Positions 1 through 8,472 of a stretch of DNA of 36,731 bases are shown piece by piece. The stretch's first letter is position 1; the number at the start of each line of letters is the position of its first letter. Both the position numbers and the translations under genes were made by a program. This DNA comes from an uncultured Alphaproteobacteria bacterium (GTDB lineage Bacteria; Pseudomonadota; Alphaproteobacteria; CAAHEQ01; UBA3637), in NCBI GenBank assembly GCA_944392125.1, contig CALXVP010000016.1:1-36731 (forward strand). Direction: 5' to 3'. Under the pieces are notes generated by a model, which was not told the DNA's origin, ran no database searches, and saw nothing but the letters and a program-made list of their open reading frames with translations.

Positions 1-269
1 CAAACATTCCGCCCGTCAGCAATCAAGATATTATGCCGAATATCCCATCGCCTGCCGTTGCGACGATTGACGGCGTTGCCGTATCTGCGCCCGATTTGCA
101 CATTACCGACACACAACAGCATACCTCCGACAGCGGATTTTTAAATATGGATATGCCAAAATTGGCGCAACAGCCAAGCGTTTCAATCCCGACAAACATT
201 CCGCCCGTCAGCAATCAAGATATTATGCCGAATATCCCATCGCCTGCCGTTGCGACGATTGACGGCGTT
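1..269 (+). repeat. Direct repeat, period 192 bp (77 bp identical in two copies)
   Basis: Bases 1-77 and 193-269 are identical, giving an in-frame period of 192 bp (64 codons). Only one full period plus part of the next is visible, and the array may continue upstream. Identity at the DNA level, including third codon positions, points to a recent duplication or gene conversion. Confidence 0.9.
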
Positions 270-1430
270 TCTTTAAAACAAATTGAACCCATAGATTTGC
301 CCATATCAGCCAGTATCGTATTTAATGAAAACGCCATTCCCTCTTCTCTGAACTTTGAAATGCAAGCTCTCACCGCACACATTGATAAAAGCAAAAAATC
401 TAAATCTTCGGAAGAAGCAAGACAAGAATCAAAGGATACAGAGAAGAAACAATCCCAACTTGACAACTTACGCGCCCAAAAGCAAGCCTTGTTACAGGGG
501 AGAAATTTAGAACAACTTTCTGATGAAGAACGAGCCCGCATACAAGCGATTGATAATGAAATCAATGAACTCCAAGCGCACATATCAACTCCTGCACAAA
601 ATACGAAACCTGGCGCAGGGAACCCGACTACACAAACGACACAAACAACTTTTGCCACTCAATCGTCTCAAACCACTTTTTCCCCGAGCCAAAGTGGCCG
701 TTACGGCACTCCTGACAGAAATGCAACCGCCTCGCATCTGCCGGAAGTAGAATCTTCGGCAAAATCAGATTCCGGTGCGTCTTCAGCATCTCAAACGGGA
801 TACACGCAAGAAGGAGGTCGGCAACGCATGTCATCTTCAACTAAGGCAACCGATAAACAAAGTAAAACGCCCGCTCAAGTTTCACCTATAACGCCGGAGC
901 CGACAGCGACAGCCACACCCACGCAGGCTACTCAAACAGCACCTACGCCGACAGTTACGCCTGCACAGGCTGTCCAAGCAGTACCTGCCCCAATGACCAT
1001 GCCCGCACAAGTTTCTGCTTCTGCTTTACCAAGTGGCGAAGATAAAAAGAAAAAAGAAATGCAAAATCTTCCTCCCGAAGCCGTCGTGCAAGAATCTGAG
1101 GAAAAAAGTTTCTGGACATGGAAAAATATTCTCTTGATTTTAGCAGTTGTCGGCACACTGGGGATTGGTGCTTACTTCATCATCAGATATAAGAAAAAAG
1201 CCGATAATGCCAAAAAAGAAACTTCTTCTTTGCAATCAACCGTTAATGATTTACAAGCGCAGGTTGATGATTTAAAGAGCAATACCGATTCCGCAAACGG
1301 TATTACAACCGGTATTGATGACGGGTTGACAAAATCCACTTCTTTAGATAGCATGGCAACTAACATTACCAACGCTTCTTTGGATTCTGCAAACACTATT
1401 TTATCCGGTAACAATAATACGCGCGGGTAG
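1..1430 (+). CDS. Pro/Thr-rich protein with one C-terminal membrane segment and coiled coil, 5'-truncated by the window
   Basis: The frame is open from the first complete codon (position 3) to a stop at 1428-1430, so the gene begins before the window; the ATG at 33 lies inside a repeated unit and is unlikely to be the true start. The visible part holds a duplicated 64-residue unit containing NIPPVSNQDIMPNIPSPAVA, a charged helical stretch (Lys/Glu/Gln-rich), a long Thr/Pro/Ala/Gln-rich linker (TPTQATQTAPTPTVTPAQ), then a Trp-preceded hydrophobic segment (ILLILAVVGTLGIGAYFII), a positive stop (RYKKK) and a short coiled coil (LQSTVNDLQAQVDDL). This suggests a surface or periplasm-spanning anchored protein. 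The C-terminal module resembles that of the protein at 17478-18356. No family recognised. Confidence 0.75.
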   Translation, partial: NIPPVSNQDIMPNIPSPAVATIDGVAVSAPDLHITDTQQHTSDSGFLNMDMPKLAQQPSVSIPTNIPPVSNQDIMPNIPSPAVATIDGVSLKQIEPIDLPISASIVFNENAIPSSLNFEMQALTAHIDKSKKSKSSEEARQESKDTEKKQSQLDNLRAQKQALLQGRNLEQLSDEERARIQAIDNEINELQAHISTPAQNTKPGAGNPTTQTTQTTFATQSSQTTFSPSQSGRYGTPDRNATASHLPEVESSAKSDSGASSASQTGYTQEGGRQRMSSSTKATDKQSKTPAQVSPITPEPTATATPTQATQTAPTPTVTPAQAVQAVPAPMTMPAQVSASALPSGEDKKKKEMQNLPPEAVVQESEEKSFWTWKNILLILAVVGTLGIGAYFIIRYKKKADNAKKETSSLQSTVNDLQAQVDDLKSNTDSANGITTGIDDGLTKSTSLDSMATNITNASLDSANTILSGNNNTRG

Positions 1431-1462
1431 AAATCAATATAAGAATCTTCAATACTCTTAAA

Positions 1463-1507
1463 AAGATGATTGATTTATCCCGCAAAATCAATCATCTTTC
1501 TTTTTAT
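1463..1507 (+). terminator. Rho-independent terminator after the Pro/Thr-rich gene
   Basis: A 14-bp stem, AAGATGATTGATTT paired with AAATCAATCATCTT around a short loop, is followed by TCTTTTTATTT. It lies 33 bp after the stop codon at 1430. Confidence 0.85.
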
Positions 1508-1574
1508 TTGAGAGGAAAATCTCCCCGATTTTATCTTCAAAATAAAACCGTTAACAGATTTTAATAAGAACCAA

Positions 1575-1755
1575 ACACGCTCATTTTCCCCAAAAGATAA
1601 GCACACCTGTTCGCTTGCCGAGACAAAGCAAAAGTCCAGCCCCTCGGCACTGTTCTCTTCCTCGCCTCACGCAACACTAAGAGATACCGGCCCAATACAT
1701 TATCGCTGGACAAGAAGATTCAGGGACAAGGCACCGCTGACGGGCACATTTAAGC
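1575..1755 (-). ncRNA. Candidate structured RNA in a GC-rich intergenic patch
   Basis: Between the terminator at 1507 and the proS stop at 1791 lies a stretch much richer in G+C than the flanking intergenic DNA, with no credible ORF. It contains complementary segments: GTCCAGC (1635-1641) with GCTGGAC (1705-1711), TGCCGAG (1616-1622) with CTCGGCA (1643-1649), and AAGAG/CTCTT nested inside the first pair. The first two pairings cross, so they would form a pseudoknot or alternate structures. Strand is uncertain; minus is suggested because it lies directly downstream of proS. A 6S-like regulatory RNA is one possibility, but I could not match it to a family. Confidence 0.35.
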
Positions 1756-1790
1756 ACAAAGATTCATCATTCGGCAAACAAAAACCGTTA

Positions 1791-3503
1791 TTAGCGATAT
1801 TTTTGCATTTCTGTTTCAATCCAATTTTTCACAAACGGTAAAATTTCTTGAATCGGAACCAAACCGCTTTCATCACGCCCGCGAACTTTATACTCAATCA
1901 TTCCCTCGGCCAACGCACGCGGAGCAACCGTCAAACGCAACGGAATACCCGTTAAATCCGCATCGGCAAATTGAACACCTGCCGAAACGTTCCGATCGTC
2001 AAATAACACTTCATAACCTGCTTTTTGCAAATCATCGTAAAGTGTTTCGGCCGTTTCAAAAATATCTTTTCTATCCATTTTCATCGCACAAATTTGAATT
2101 TGCCACGGCGCAACGGAGAGAGGCCAAATCGGGCCGTAATCATCATGTCGCACTTCGCAGATGGAGGCAAGCAATCGGCCGATACCAATACCGTAACAAC
2201 CCATAATCGGGTGATGTTCTTCACCTTTTTCATCCGTATACGTCATTTGCATCGCTTCGGTATAGCGTGTGCCAAGCTTAAAAATGTTGCCGACTTCAAT
2301 ACCGCGTTTAATACTTAATTTTCCACCACATCTCGGGCAAATATCACCCGTCTTAACCGTTGCAATATCCACAACTTCCGCATGCGGTAAATCTCGGCTC
2401 ATATTAAAGTTCTTTGTGTGATACCCTTCTTTATTGGCTCCGCAGATTAAATTATATCCGTTTGCAACCGAGTGGTCAACAAACACACGACATTTCAATC
2501 CGATCGGGCAGGCAAATCCGGGCACAGCCCCTGTTTTACGCACCGCTTCATCCGTTGCAAAATTAAAGAGCGCATGCACGATTTTTTGCAACTTGCATTC
2601 ATTAACTTCCACATCGCCACGCACAACCACGCAAAAGGTTTCCCCTTTTTCGCTTGTATAGAAAACGCTTTTTGCCATTTTCGTTTCGGGCATTCCCGTA
2701 AAGGCCGATAACTCATCAATCGTCTTCACGTTCGGCGTGGCAATTTGCTCCATCGGCAATAATTCTTCCGGCTCGGATTGATAAATCCCGACGGCTACCT
2801 CGTTATTGGCATAAAAATGGCATTTATCGCAAACCACAACTTTATCTTCGCCTGAATCGGTCAGAAGTTGATATTCATGCGCCACTTTACCGCCCATCAT
2901 TCCGCTATCCGACTGAATGGAGACAACTTCCGGAATACCGCAACGGCGGAAAATCGTATGGTAAGCTTTTGCGCATTTATCGTAATAATTATCCAAATCC
3001 GCCTGAGAGGTATGGAAAGAATACGCATCTTTCATAATGAATTCACGCACGCGCACCAATCCACCCCGTGAACGTGCCTCATCGCGGAATTTTGTTTGAA
3101 ATTGATACAGCATAAACGGATAATCTTTATAACTGGTTACCTCCGTTCTTGCCAGTGCCACAACGGCTTCCTCGTGCGTCATGGCCAGCAACATATCGTG
3201 ATTTGTTCTATCTTTAAAACGCAACAGTTCCGCCTCAACAGAATCCCACCGGCCGGACTCTTGCCATAACTCGCGCGGTAATACAATCGGCATTTGAATT
3301 TCTTGCCCGTCAATCGCATCCATTTCTTCCCGAATAATGCCGATAATTTTTTGCTGAATCCGCTTTGCCGGCATTAACAACGAATAGATACCGTTGGCAA
3401 TCGGCCGCACATATCCGCCTCGTAACAGGAAAATATGGCTCGCAAGTTGAGCCTCGGCCGGCTTTTCTTTATGTTTTCTGGAAACTAAACGACTGACACG
3501 CAT
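1791..3503 (-). CDS. proS: Prolyl-tRNA synthetase, long (type 1) form
   Basis: Charges tRNA-Pro with proline in the cytoplasm. The 570-aa length and order match the long bacterial form: a class II catalytic core with motif 2 (FRDEARSRGGLVRVREFIMK), an editing insertion between motifs 2 and 3 of the YbaK-like type (ETKMAKSVFYTS, VVVRGDVEVNECKL, GANKEGYHTKNFN), then RGIEVGNIFKLGTRYTEAM, motif 3 (GCYGIGIGRLLA) and the C-terminal anticodon-binding domain (LFDDRNVSAGVQFADADLTGIP). Cys pairs CDKC and CPRC flank the insertion and could bind zinc. The start ATG follows an AAGGA site and a good promoter at 3568-3596. Many alphaproteobacteria instead carry a shorter type 2 enzyme of about 440 aa. Confidence 0.97.
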   Translation of the reverse strand: MRVSRLVSRKHKEKPAEAQLASHIFLLRGGYVRPIANGIYSLLMPAKRIQQKIIGIIREEMDAIDGQEIQMPIVLPRELWQESGRWDSVEAELLRFKDRTNHDMLLAMTHEEAVVALARTEVTSYKDYPFMLYQFQTKFRDEARSRGGLVRVREFIMKDAYSFHTSQADLDNYYDKCAKAYHTIFRRCGIPEVVSIQSDSGMMGGKVAHEYQLLTDSGEDKVVVCDKCHFYANNEVAVGIYQSEPEELLPMEQIATPNVKTIDELSAFTGMPETKMAKSVFYTSEKGETFCVVVRGDVEVNECKLQKIVHALFNFATDEAVRKTGAVPGFACPIGLKCRVFVDHSVANGYNLICGANKEGYHTKNFNMSRDLPHAEVVDIATVKTGDICPRCGGKLSIKRGIEVGNIFKLGTRYTEAMQMTYTDEKGEEHHPIMGCYGIGIGRLLASICEVRHDDYGPIWPLSVAPWQIQICAMKMDRKDIFETAETLYDDLQKAGYEVLFDDRNVSAGVQFADADLTGIPLRLTVAPRALAEGMIEYKVRGRDESGLVPIQEILPFVKNWIETEMQKYR

Positions 3504-3567
3504 AATAAAAATCCTTTCTACTCGTTATTTTTTTATTTCTGTATTCTTTTATTTCAAATGAAAGTGT

Positions 3568-3596
3568 ATTTTACTCTTTTTTATCTTTTTTTTCAA
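3568..3596 (-). promoter_or_regulatory. sigma70-type promoter for proS
   Basis: On the minus strand TTGAAA (3591-3596), 17 bp, then TAAAAT (3568-3573). The predicted transcript starts about 60 nt before the proS ATG. Confidence 0.65.
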
Positions 3597-3604
3597 GAAG
3601 AAAT

Positions 3605-4432
3605 TTATAAATCCGGTCGCAAATCGGAAGGAACGCCCCAGTACTTCTCTTCCGCTTTAATCGGCACATACAAAACATTATAGCTTAGCACCTGATATCC
3701 GAGCGGATTGGCGATTGATTTTGTGCCCACCGGGGCTACCCGCAAAATAACGCGAAACCGTTGATGCCTCGATGTATTCTTAATTTTACATTGTAAACAT
3801 TCCAGCGAATTATCGGAACAATTACAAAGCGGATTAAACGAATCGGGAATCGGCATATCAAACGTATCAAACACACCCTCCCACAAACTGCCCGATACTC
3901 TGCGCAATTCATATAAATGAACATCTCTGACAAAATTATAGGAGCGTGATTCGCTGAACATCGTATCGGCTTCTACCCGAAACGGCGAATAAACACGCTG
4001 ATAGTGCGATAAAACGGCAACCGGCCCGCCCGTATCCCAACGCTGTTGCATTGCCGTATTATCCCAGATAATTTCGTGCCGATTGATAATGTAATCCCGC
4101 AATAACGATTCGGTATATAACTCCGTTGCCGCTACGTTTTTTTCTTCGTATTCCGCCGGAATAATGACCTTGCGCAAGGGATCAATCGTATATAAATTCA
4201 CAACTCTGCGATTGGCAATGGTGGTATCTACCCGATCCGCCACATAAACAAAAAAACCGGCAATCGCCGTTAATACCGCCACATTGATAAGAATTAACAC
4301 CGCCAAAAATCGTGCCGTTTTTAAATATCGGCGTTCGGGGAGCGCCTTTACCTGCATATATTCGGGATAAACGCCGAGCACATCTTGCGAATCATCTTTT
4401 TTCGGTGCAAATAAAAAGCCTAAAAATTTCAT
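3605..4432 (-). CDS. Membrane-anchored periplasmic protein, possibly VirB8-like
   Basis: 275 aa. A cytoplasmic N-terminus of about 40 residues is followed by one transmembrane helix (FLAVLILINVAVLTAIAGFF, about 43-62) and a periplasmic domain. The architecture and stretches such as ESLLRDYIINRHEIIW and VLSHYQRVYSPFRV recall VirB8/TraE-type inner-membrane proteins with an NTF2-like fold. Against a firm call, a Cys-rich insertion (CNCSDNSLECLQC) is present and no other type IV secretion genes are in the window. The start has GGGGATAAA just upstream. The gene lies 26 bp downstream of the lipoprotein gene at 4459-4932, so the two are probably one transcript. Confidence 0.7.
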   Translation of the reverse strand: MKFLGFLFAPKKDDSQDVLGVYPEYMQVKALPERRYLKTARFLAVLILINVAVLTAIAGFFVYVADRVDTTIANRRVVNLYTIDPLRKVIIPAEYEEKNVAATELYTESLLRDYIINRHEIIWDNTAMQQRWDTGGPVAVLSHYQRVYSPFRVEADTMFSESRSYNFVRDVHLYELRRVSGSLWEGVFDTFDMPIPDSFNPLCNCSDNSLECLQCKIKNTSRHQRFRVILRVAPVGTKSIANPLGYQVLSYNVLYVPIKAEEKYWGVPSDLRPDL

Positions 4433-4458
4433 TTTATCCCCTGCGTTGCAACGCCCTG

Positions 4459-4932
4459 TCAGTAATAACTTTTGGAACCGGAAGAAGAACCGGATTGATT
4501 TTTCGTCATCGTCACGTCAAACAAAACTTCCGTTCCGTTCAATGAGGTTGATCTTAATTGTATAATCGCCATTCTGTTATCTTTTGAATACATTAAATAA
4601 CTATTCGTTGCCCGAATACTCGTTAATTCACGCCAGCCGAATTTCGGCATTTCCTGCATATAAAAATCAAACATATTTGATTGATTATACGGCACTTTAA
4701 AGCCTAAACGCCCCACAAGCGGATCATTCCCGAACAACAAGGTTTGTTCCAAATTCATCGTGGCGTTTTCCGGAATGGGAATTTCCCGAAACTGCGCAAA
4801 ATTCGGCGTTGACTGCATCACACCGTTTTCAAATGTATTCTCGGATTTAAATGAGGGCTGAATACTCTCTGTCCGACACGCCGTCAATCCGAAAACCATC
4901 ATTGTCAAAGAAATAACCGTTATCAATCGCAT
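4459..4932 (-). CDS. Small lipoprotein of unknown function
   Basis: 157 aa. The N-terminal signal has a clear lipobox (FGLTAC, predicted lipidated Cys about residue 19), followed by a linker and a compact domain containing FYMQEMPKFGWRELTS, a shape seen in small secreted domains where a membrane-adjacent helix is followed by GW. The C-terminus is Ser/Lys/Tyr-rich and low complexity. It shares a 26-bp gap with the VirB8-like gene downstream, suggesting the two proteins act in one envelope complex (inference). Confidence 0.75.
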   Translation of the reverse strand: MRLITVISLTMMVFGLTACRTESIQPSFKSENTFENGVMQSTPNFAQFREIPIPENATMNLEQTLLFGNDPLVGRLGFKVPYNQSNMFDFYMQEMPKFGWRELTSIRATNSYLMYSKDNRMAIIQLRSTSLNGTEVLFDVTMTKNQSGSSSGSKSYY

Positions 4933-4958
4933 GCGACACCCTTTCCTTGTTTTTTATC

Positions 4959-4987
4959 AGCATAAAAGAATCTTTTGAAGAAATCAA
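4959..4987 (-). promoter_or_regulatory. Probable promoter of the lipoprotein/VirB8-like pair
   Basis: Minus strand TTGATT (4982-4987), 17 bp, TATGCT (4959-4964), placing the transcription start about 20 nt before the ATG. Confidence 0.5.
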
Positions 4988-5069
4988 GGCTTTTTTACAT
5001 ATCCTTTCTTTTACGTTTCTTTATGCCGTTCTTTTGCCGTATTTCCTCGGCTTATATGGAACGTTTTGT

Positions 5070-6146
5070 TTATTTATCCTTATTTTTCATTTGATTCAAC
5101 ACTTCAACCGCATCATAATCATCCGTCGGCACTCGGGCTTTTGAAGCCAATCTATCGTATTCCGCCCGCAATAAATCAAGAATATCCGTCTCTTTCGGAT
5201 TTTGGTTCACCCTATCCAGACATTCGTTCAATCGCCAAAGTCCGTCATCGGTTAAAACGGGGGTTGCCTCCAATACCGCTTGCAACTCTTCTGCCTCGCC
5301 ACCGCAATAGCAAACGGCATCACACCCTGCCCTTAAAACCGATTTTGTTTTTTCCGCAAGCGTTCCTTGCAATGCGCGCATATCAATGGCATCGCTCAAT
5401 AAAAATCCGTCAAAGCCGATAATGCCCCGAATAAGCGTTTGTATTCCTTTGGCAGATTGCGTAACGGGCAATTCCGAATCAACGCTCGGAATCACAATAT
5501 GCGCCGTCATACCCATCGGACACTGTGTCGCATTCACTTGAAACGGCAAAAAATCCGCTTTTAATTCTTCAATCGTTTGATTGATACGCGGTAAATGCAA
5601 ATGAGGGTCAACCGTAGCCCGACCATGCCCCGGCAAATGTTTCATACACGGAATAATGCCGTTTTCAAGATACGTATTGATTAAAATGCGCCCGCAATCG
5701 GCCACGATTTTGGCATCATCTGAAAAACATCTGCTTTTCAAAACCGGTGCCGTTTCGGCATATCGGATATCCAAACACGGCGCATAATTTACATTAACGC
5801 CTAATGAGCGCAACGCATCGGCAATCAAAATGCCCTGCAAAGCGCACAATCGGAGCCGTTCCGCTTTCGGCAACGAACCAATACCGTATTGAGATATATA
5901 AGAATCAAAATGCGGTGGTACAAAACGACACACACGTCCGCCCTCCTGATCAACGGCAATCAACACATCCGTGCGCCCGATGACTTCCCGAATTTCTTTC
6001 GTGAGCGCTTGAACTTGCTCGGGCGTTTCAATGTTGCGTTTAAAGAGTGTAACGCCTATCGGTTGGTGGGTTGACAGCAGATATTTTTCCTGCTCCGATA
6101 ATTTTAATCCCGCCACGGAAACCATTGCACTTTTGATTTGCGTCAT
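5070..6146 (-). CDS. nagZ: Beta-N-acetylhexosaminidase (peptidoglycan recycling)
   Basis: Glycoside hydrolase family 3 enzyme of 358 aa that removes GlcNAc from anhydro-muropeptides in the cytoplasm during cell-wall recycling. Diagnostic segments are VAVDQEGGRV-like IAVDQEGGRV (about 64-72), the KHLPGHG motif at 169-175 followed by D180 and H182 of the DPHLHLP catalytic loop, and the FLLSDAIDM segment carrying the expected nucleophile Asp. There is no signal peptide, as expected for NagZ. The start is preceded by AAGGAGCAAGAGGT. The neighbours downstream on the same strand are envelope genes, which fits a cell-wall context. Confidence 0.95.
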   Translation of the reverse strand: MTQIKSAMVSVAGLKLSEQEKYLLSTHQPIGVTLFKRNIETPEQVQALTKEIREVIGRTDVLIAVDQEGGRVCRFVPPHFDSYISQYGIGSLPKAERLRLCALQGILIADALRSLGVNVNYAPCLDIRYAETAPVLKSRCFSDDAKIVADCGRILINTYLENGIIPCMKHLPGHGRATVDPHLHLPRINQTIEELKADFLPFQVNATQCPMGMTAHIVIPSVDSELPVTQSAKGIQTLIRGIIGFDGFLLSDAIDMRALQGTLAEKTKSVLRAGCDAVCYCGGEAEELQAVLEATPVLTDDGLWRLNECLDRVNQNPKETDILDLLRAEYDRLASKARVPTDDYDAVEVLNQMKNKDK

Positions 6147-6241
6147 ACCTCTTGCTCCTTTTTGTATTCTTATCTATTCTTATTTGACTTTTCCCTTTTC
6201 ATACGCTGATGAGAGAATCAATCCGAACGATTTTTATTTTT

Positions 6242-7321
6242 TTATCGCTTTTGCATCATGCTTAAATAAAAACCATCGGTTTGCGTGCGAAACGGAGAAT
6301 ATCTTTTTTCCCGCACACCGACAAATCGCGGATGCTTCTCCAAAAACCGCTCCGTTTGCGCTTCATTTTCATCATGCGTAAGCGAACATGTTATATAAAC
6401 CAAATAATGTCCGTTTTTCACATATTCGGACGCCGTTTCCAAAATTTCGGCTTGTGTTTGCACAATACTTTGAATTTGATTTTCCGTTATATTCCAACGC
6501 ATATCGGGAGTTCGGCGCCACGTTCCCGTTCCCGTGCACGGAGCATCTACCACCACAAAATCAAATTTCTTATGCGTTTCGGGTAAGCGGGTTACCGTTT
6601 TAATAATTGTTGCCTTGGCACGAAACGCCCGTTTCCCGAGTTCACTTAATCGCTTATATGAGGCATCATACGCTTGAATAAATCCTTTATTTTGCATCAA
6701 CTGCGCAAAAATAAGGGATTTTCCGCCCGCGCCGGCGCAAAAGTCAAAAACATCGTCATGCGGTTTCACGCCAATATCTATGGATAAAAGTTGCGCCCCC
6801 TCGTCTTGCACTTCAATCAATCCTTTTTTATACGCCTTACTATCCGCCAAATTCACATACTCTTCCAAAATAATCCCGAGCGGTGATTTTTCGCAAGCAT
6901 GCACTTTCAATCCCTCGGCGCGCAGGGTTTCCATAATTTTATCTCTCTGCCCGTTCGCACGTAAAACAATCGGCGCAGAGCCTAACATCGCCGGCAATTC
7001 TTTTTCCGCTTCGGGCACGTGCGGAATAAACCACTCGGGCACTTCCCAACGCACCCAGTCGGGCGCATGGCTCAAATCGGGAAGAGGCTGGGTTGCCAAT
7101 TCAATTTTTTCAAACCACGAGGCTTGCGGATATAGATACCCCAGTCTGGCTTTTTGCCGTATAACGCGCCAAATCATATCCAGCAAAAGGCGCCTGTCTT
7201 CCGCCTCAATAAATCGGTGAGATTTCGTATAAGCATTGATGATTTCGTTTGCCGACTGTGATTTGGCATCAATCGTTTCCAAAAGAGAGGCTGCTATTTC
7301 TTGAATTTCCGCTTGTTTCAT
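6242..7321 (-). CDS. RsmB/NOP-family RNA m5C methyltransferase
   Basis: 359 aa, SAM-dependent methyltransferase predicted to make 5-methylcytosine in 16S rRNA. The Rossmann core shows the SAM motif (DFCAGAGGKSLIFAQLM), the motif IV Cys in DAPCTGTGTWRRTPDMRW and the catalytic motif VI Cys in YITCSLTHDENEA. The N-terminal RNA-binding region is shorter than in E. coli RsmB and lacks an obvious NusB-like domain of full length. The ORF is open further upstream, but the ATG at 7321 is chosen for its GGAG site six bases upstream. It follows mnmA by 51 bp, giving a small RNA-modification pair. Confidence 0.9.
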   Translation of the reverse strand: MKQAEIQEIAASLLETIDAKSQSANEIINAYTKSHRFIEAEDRRLLLDMIWRVIRQKARLGYLYPQASWFEKIELATQPLPDLSHAPDWVRWEVPEWFIPHVPEAEKELPAMLGSAPIVLRANGQRDKIMETLRAEGLKVHACEKSPLGIILEEYVNLADSKAYKKGLIEVQDEGAQLLSIDIGVKPHDDVFDFCAGAGGKSLIFAQLMQNKGFIQAYDASYKRLSELGKRAFRAKATIIKTVTRLPETHKKFDFVVVDAPCTGTGTWRRTPDMRWNITENQIQSIVQTQAEILETASEYVKNGHYLVYITCSLTHDENEAQTERFLEKHPRFVGVREKRYSPFRTQTDGFYLSMMQKR

Positions 7322-7372
7322 TTTTTCTCCGCCATCTGTTGATGATTCTGTCTGTCCAAGAGTATGCAACCC

Positions 7373-8446
7373 TCACGCAATAACGCCACCGCATAAAACG
7401 GAGATATTATCCGTTCTATCATAGCACACGAGCGACTGTCCGCGCGTAACGGCCCGTTGCGGTTCATCAAACACAACCCGCATACCGCTTTCATTCGGAT
7501 ACATGGTTGCGCCAACCAATTTCCCCGACGAACGATATTTTGCCCACACCCGCTTTTCGCCAACCAACGAATCCGTCAATCCGCCCCATACAACCTGCAC
7601 AACCGTTGCTTCATTCACGAACGTGGCTTCCGCCTCACCCACGATAACTCGGTTATGCTCGGCATCAATATCTACCACAAACAAAGGCACGGGATACGCA
7701 ATTCCCAATCCGCGCCGTTGTCCGATGGTGTAATTCCAAAACCCCTGATGCGTTCCCAACACGCGACCGCTGACATGCACAATCTCGCCTTTTTGCGGTT
7801 TTTGCTCCAACAAATCCGCATAATCACCGCTGTAAAAATCTTGACTATCCGCCTTATCGGCAACTGCCAATCCACGTGCCCGCGCCATATTGCGCACATC
7901 GTCTTTCGTATAATTCCCGAGGGGAAAAAGCGTTTTGGAAAGTCGTTCTTGTGTCAGGCGATAGAGGAAATAACTTTGATCTTTTTTTTCATCTGCTCCG
8001 CGTTGTAAAATAAATCTTCCGTTTCGTTGCCCGATACGCGCATAATGCCCCGTTGCGAAATAATCAAACGATACTCCCTCGGCCGTGGCTTTATCCCACA
8101 ACATACCGAATTTCATCACTTCGTTGCATTTTACGCATGGGTTCGGCGTTATGCCCGAAAGATACGATTCTTTAAAATAAGAAAGCACATATTGTTTATA
8201 TTCTTCCGAGCAATCAAAAACATACACTTTAAACCCGTATTTTTCTCCCAACACACGCACGGTTTGCATATCTTGTTTTTCCGTCGGCCCATAGCATGAA
8301 TTTTCGGCCGGTTTTAAATTCGGAATATCTTTATTATAAATCGACATCGTCAAGCCGATAACCTCATATCCTTGCTCTTGCAACAAAAGCGCCGTCAATG
8401 TTGAATCAACCCCACCGCTTAAACCGACTGCAACCGTTTGCCTCAT
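7373..8446 (-). CDS. mnmA: tRNA 2-thiouridylase with an atypical active-site loop
   Basis: 357 aa; adenylates and thiolates U34 of tRNAs for Lys, Glu and Gln. The PP-loop SGGVDS is at residues 10-15, NPCVKCN at 102-108 provides the first catalytic Cys (C107, with C104 beside it), and the C-terminal OB-like part is complete (NYTIGQRRGLGIAYPVPLFV). The segment that normally carries the second catalytic Cys (DSxxxCF type) reads KADSQDFYSGDY here (about 198-209) and has no Cys. The ATG at 8446 is chosen over an upstream-extended frame because a GGAG site precedes it and the conserved family start MRQTVAVGLSGG lies there. It lies 26 bp after the exchanger gene. Confidence 0.92.
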   Translation of the reverse strand: MRQTVAVGLSGGVDSTLTALLLQEQGYEVIGLTMSIYNKDIPNLKPAENSCYGPTEKQDMQTVRVLGEKYGFKVYVFDCSEEYKQYVLSYFKESYLSGITPNPCVKCNEVMKFGMLWDKATAEGVSFDYFATGHYARIGQRNGRFILQRGADEKKDQSYFLYRLTQERLSKTLFPLGNYTKDDVRNMARARGLAVADKADSQDFYSGDYADLLEQKPQKGEIVHVSGRVLGTHQGFWNYTIGQRRGLGIAYPVPLFVVDIDAEHNRVIVGEAEATFVNEATVVQVVWGGLTDSLVGEKRVWAKYRSSGKLVGATMYPNESGMRVVFDEPQRAVTRGQSLVCYDRTDNISVLCGGVIA

Positions 8447-8472
8447 TTTTTTCTCCGCCCGCTGAAACCTAT

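Noticed and set aside
7457..8008. 183-aa + strand ORF
   Set aside because: Antisense to mnmA; the mnmA frame is conserved throughout, so this is a shadow.
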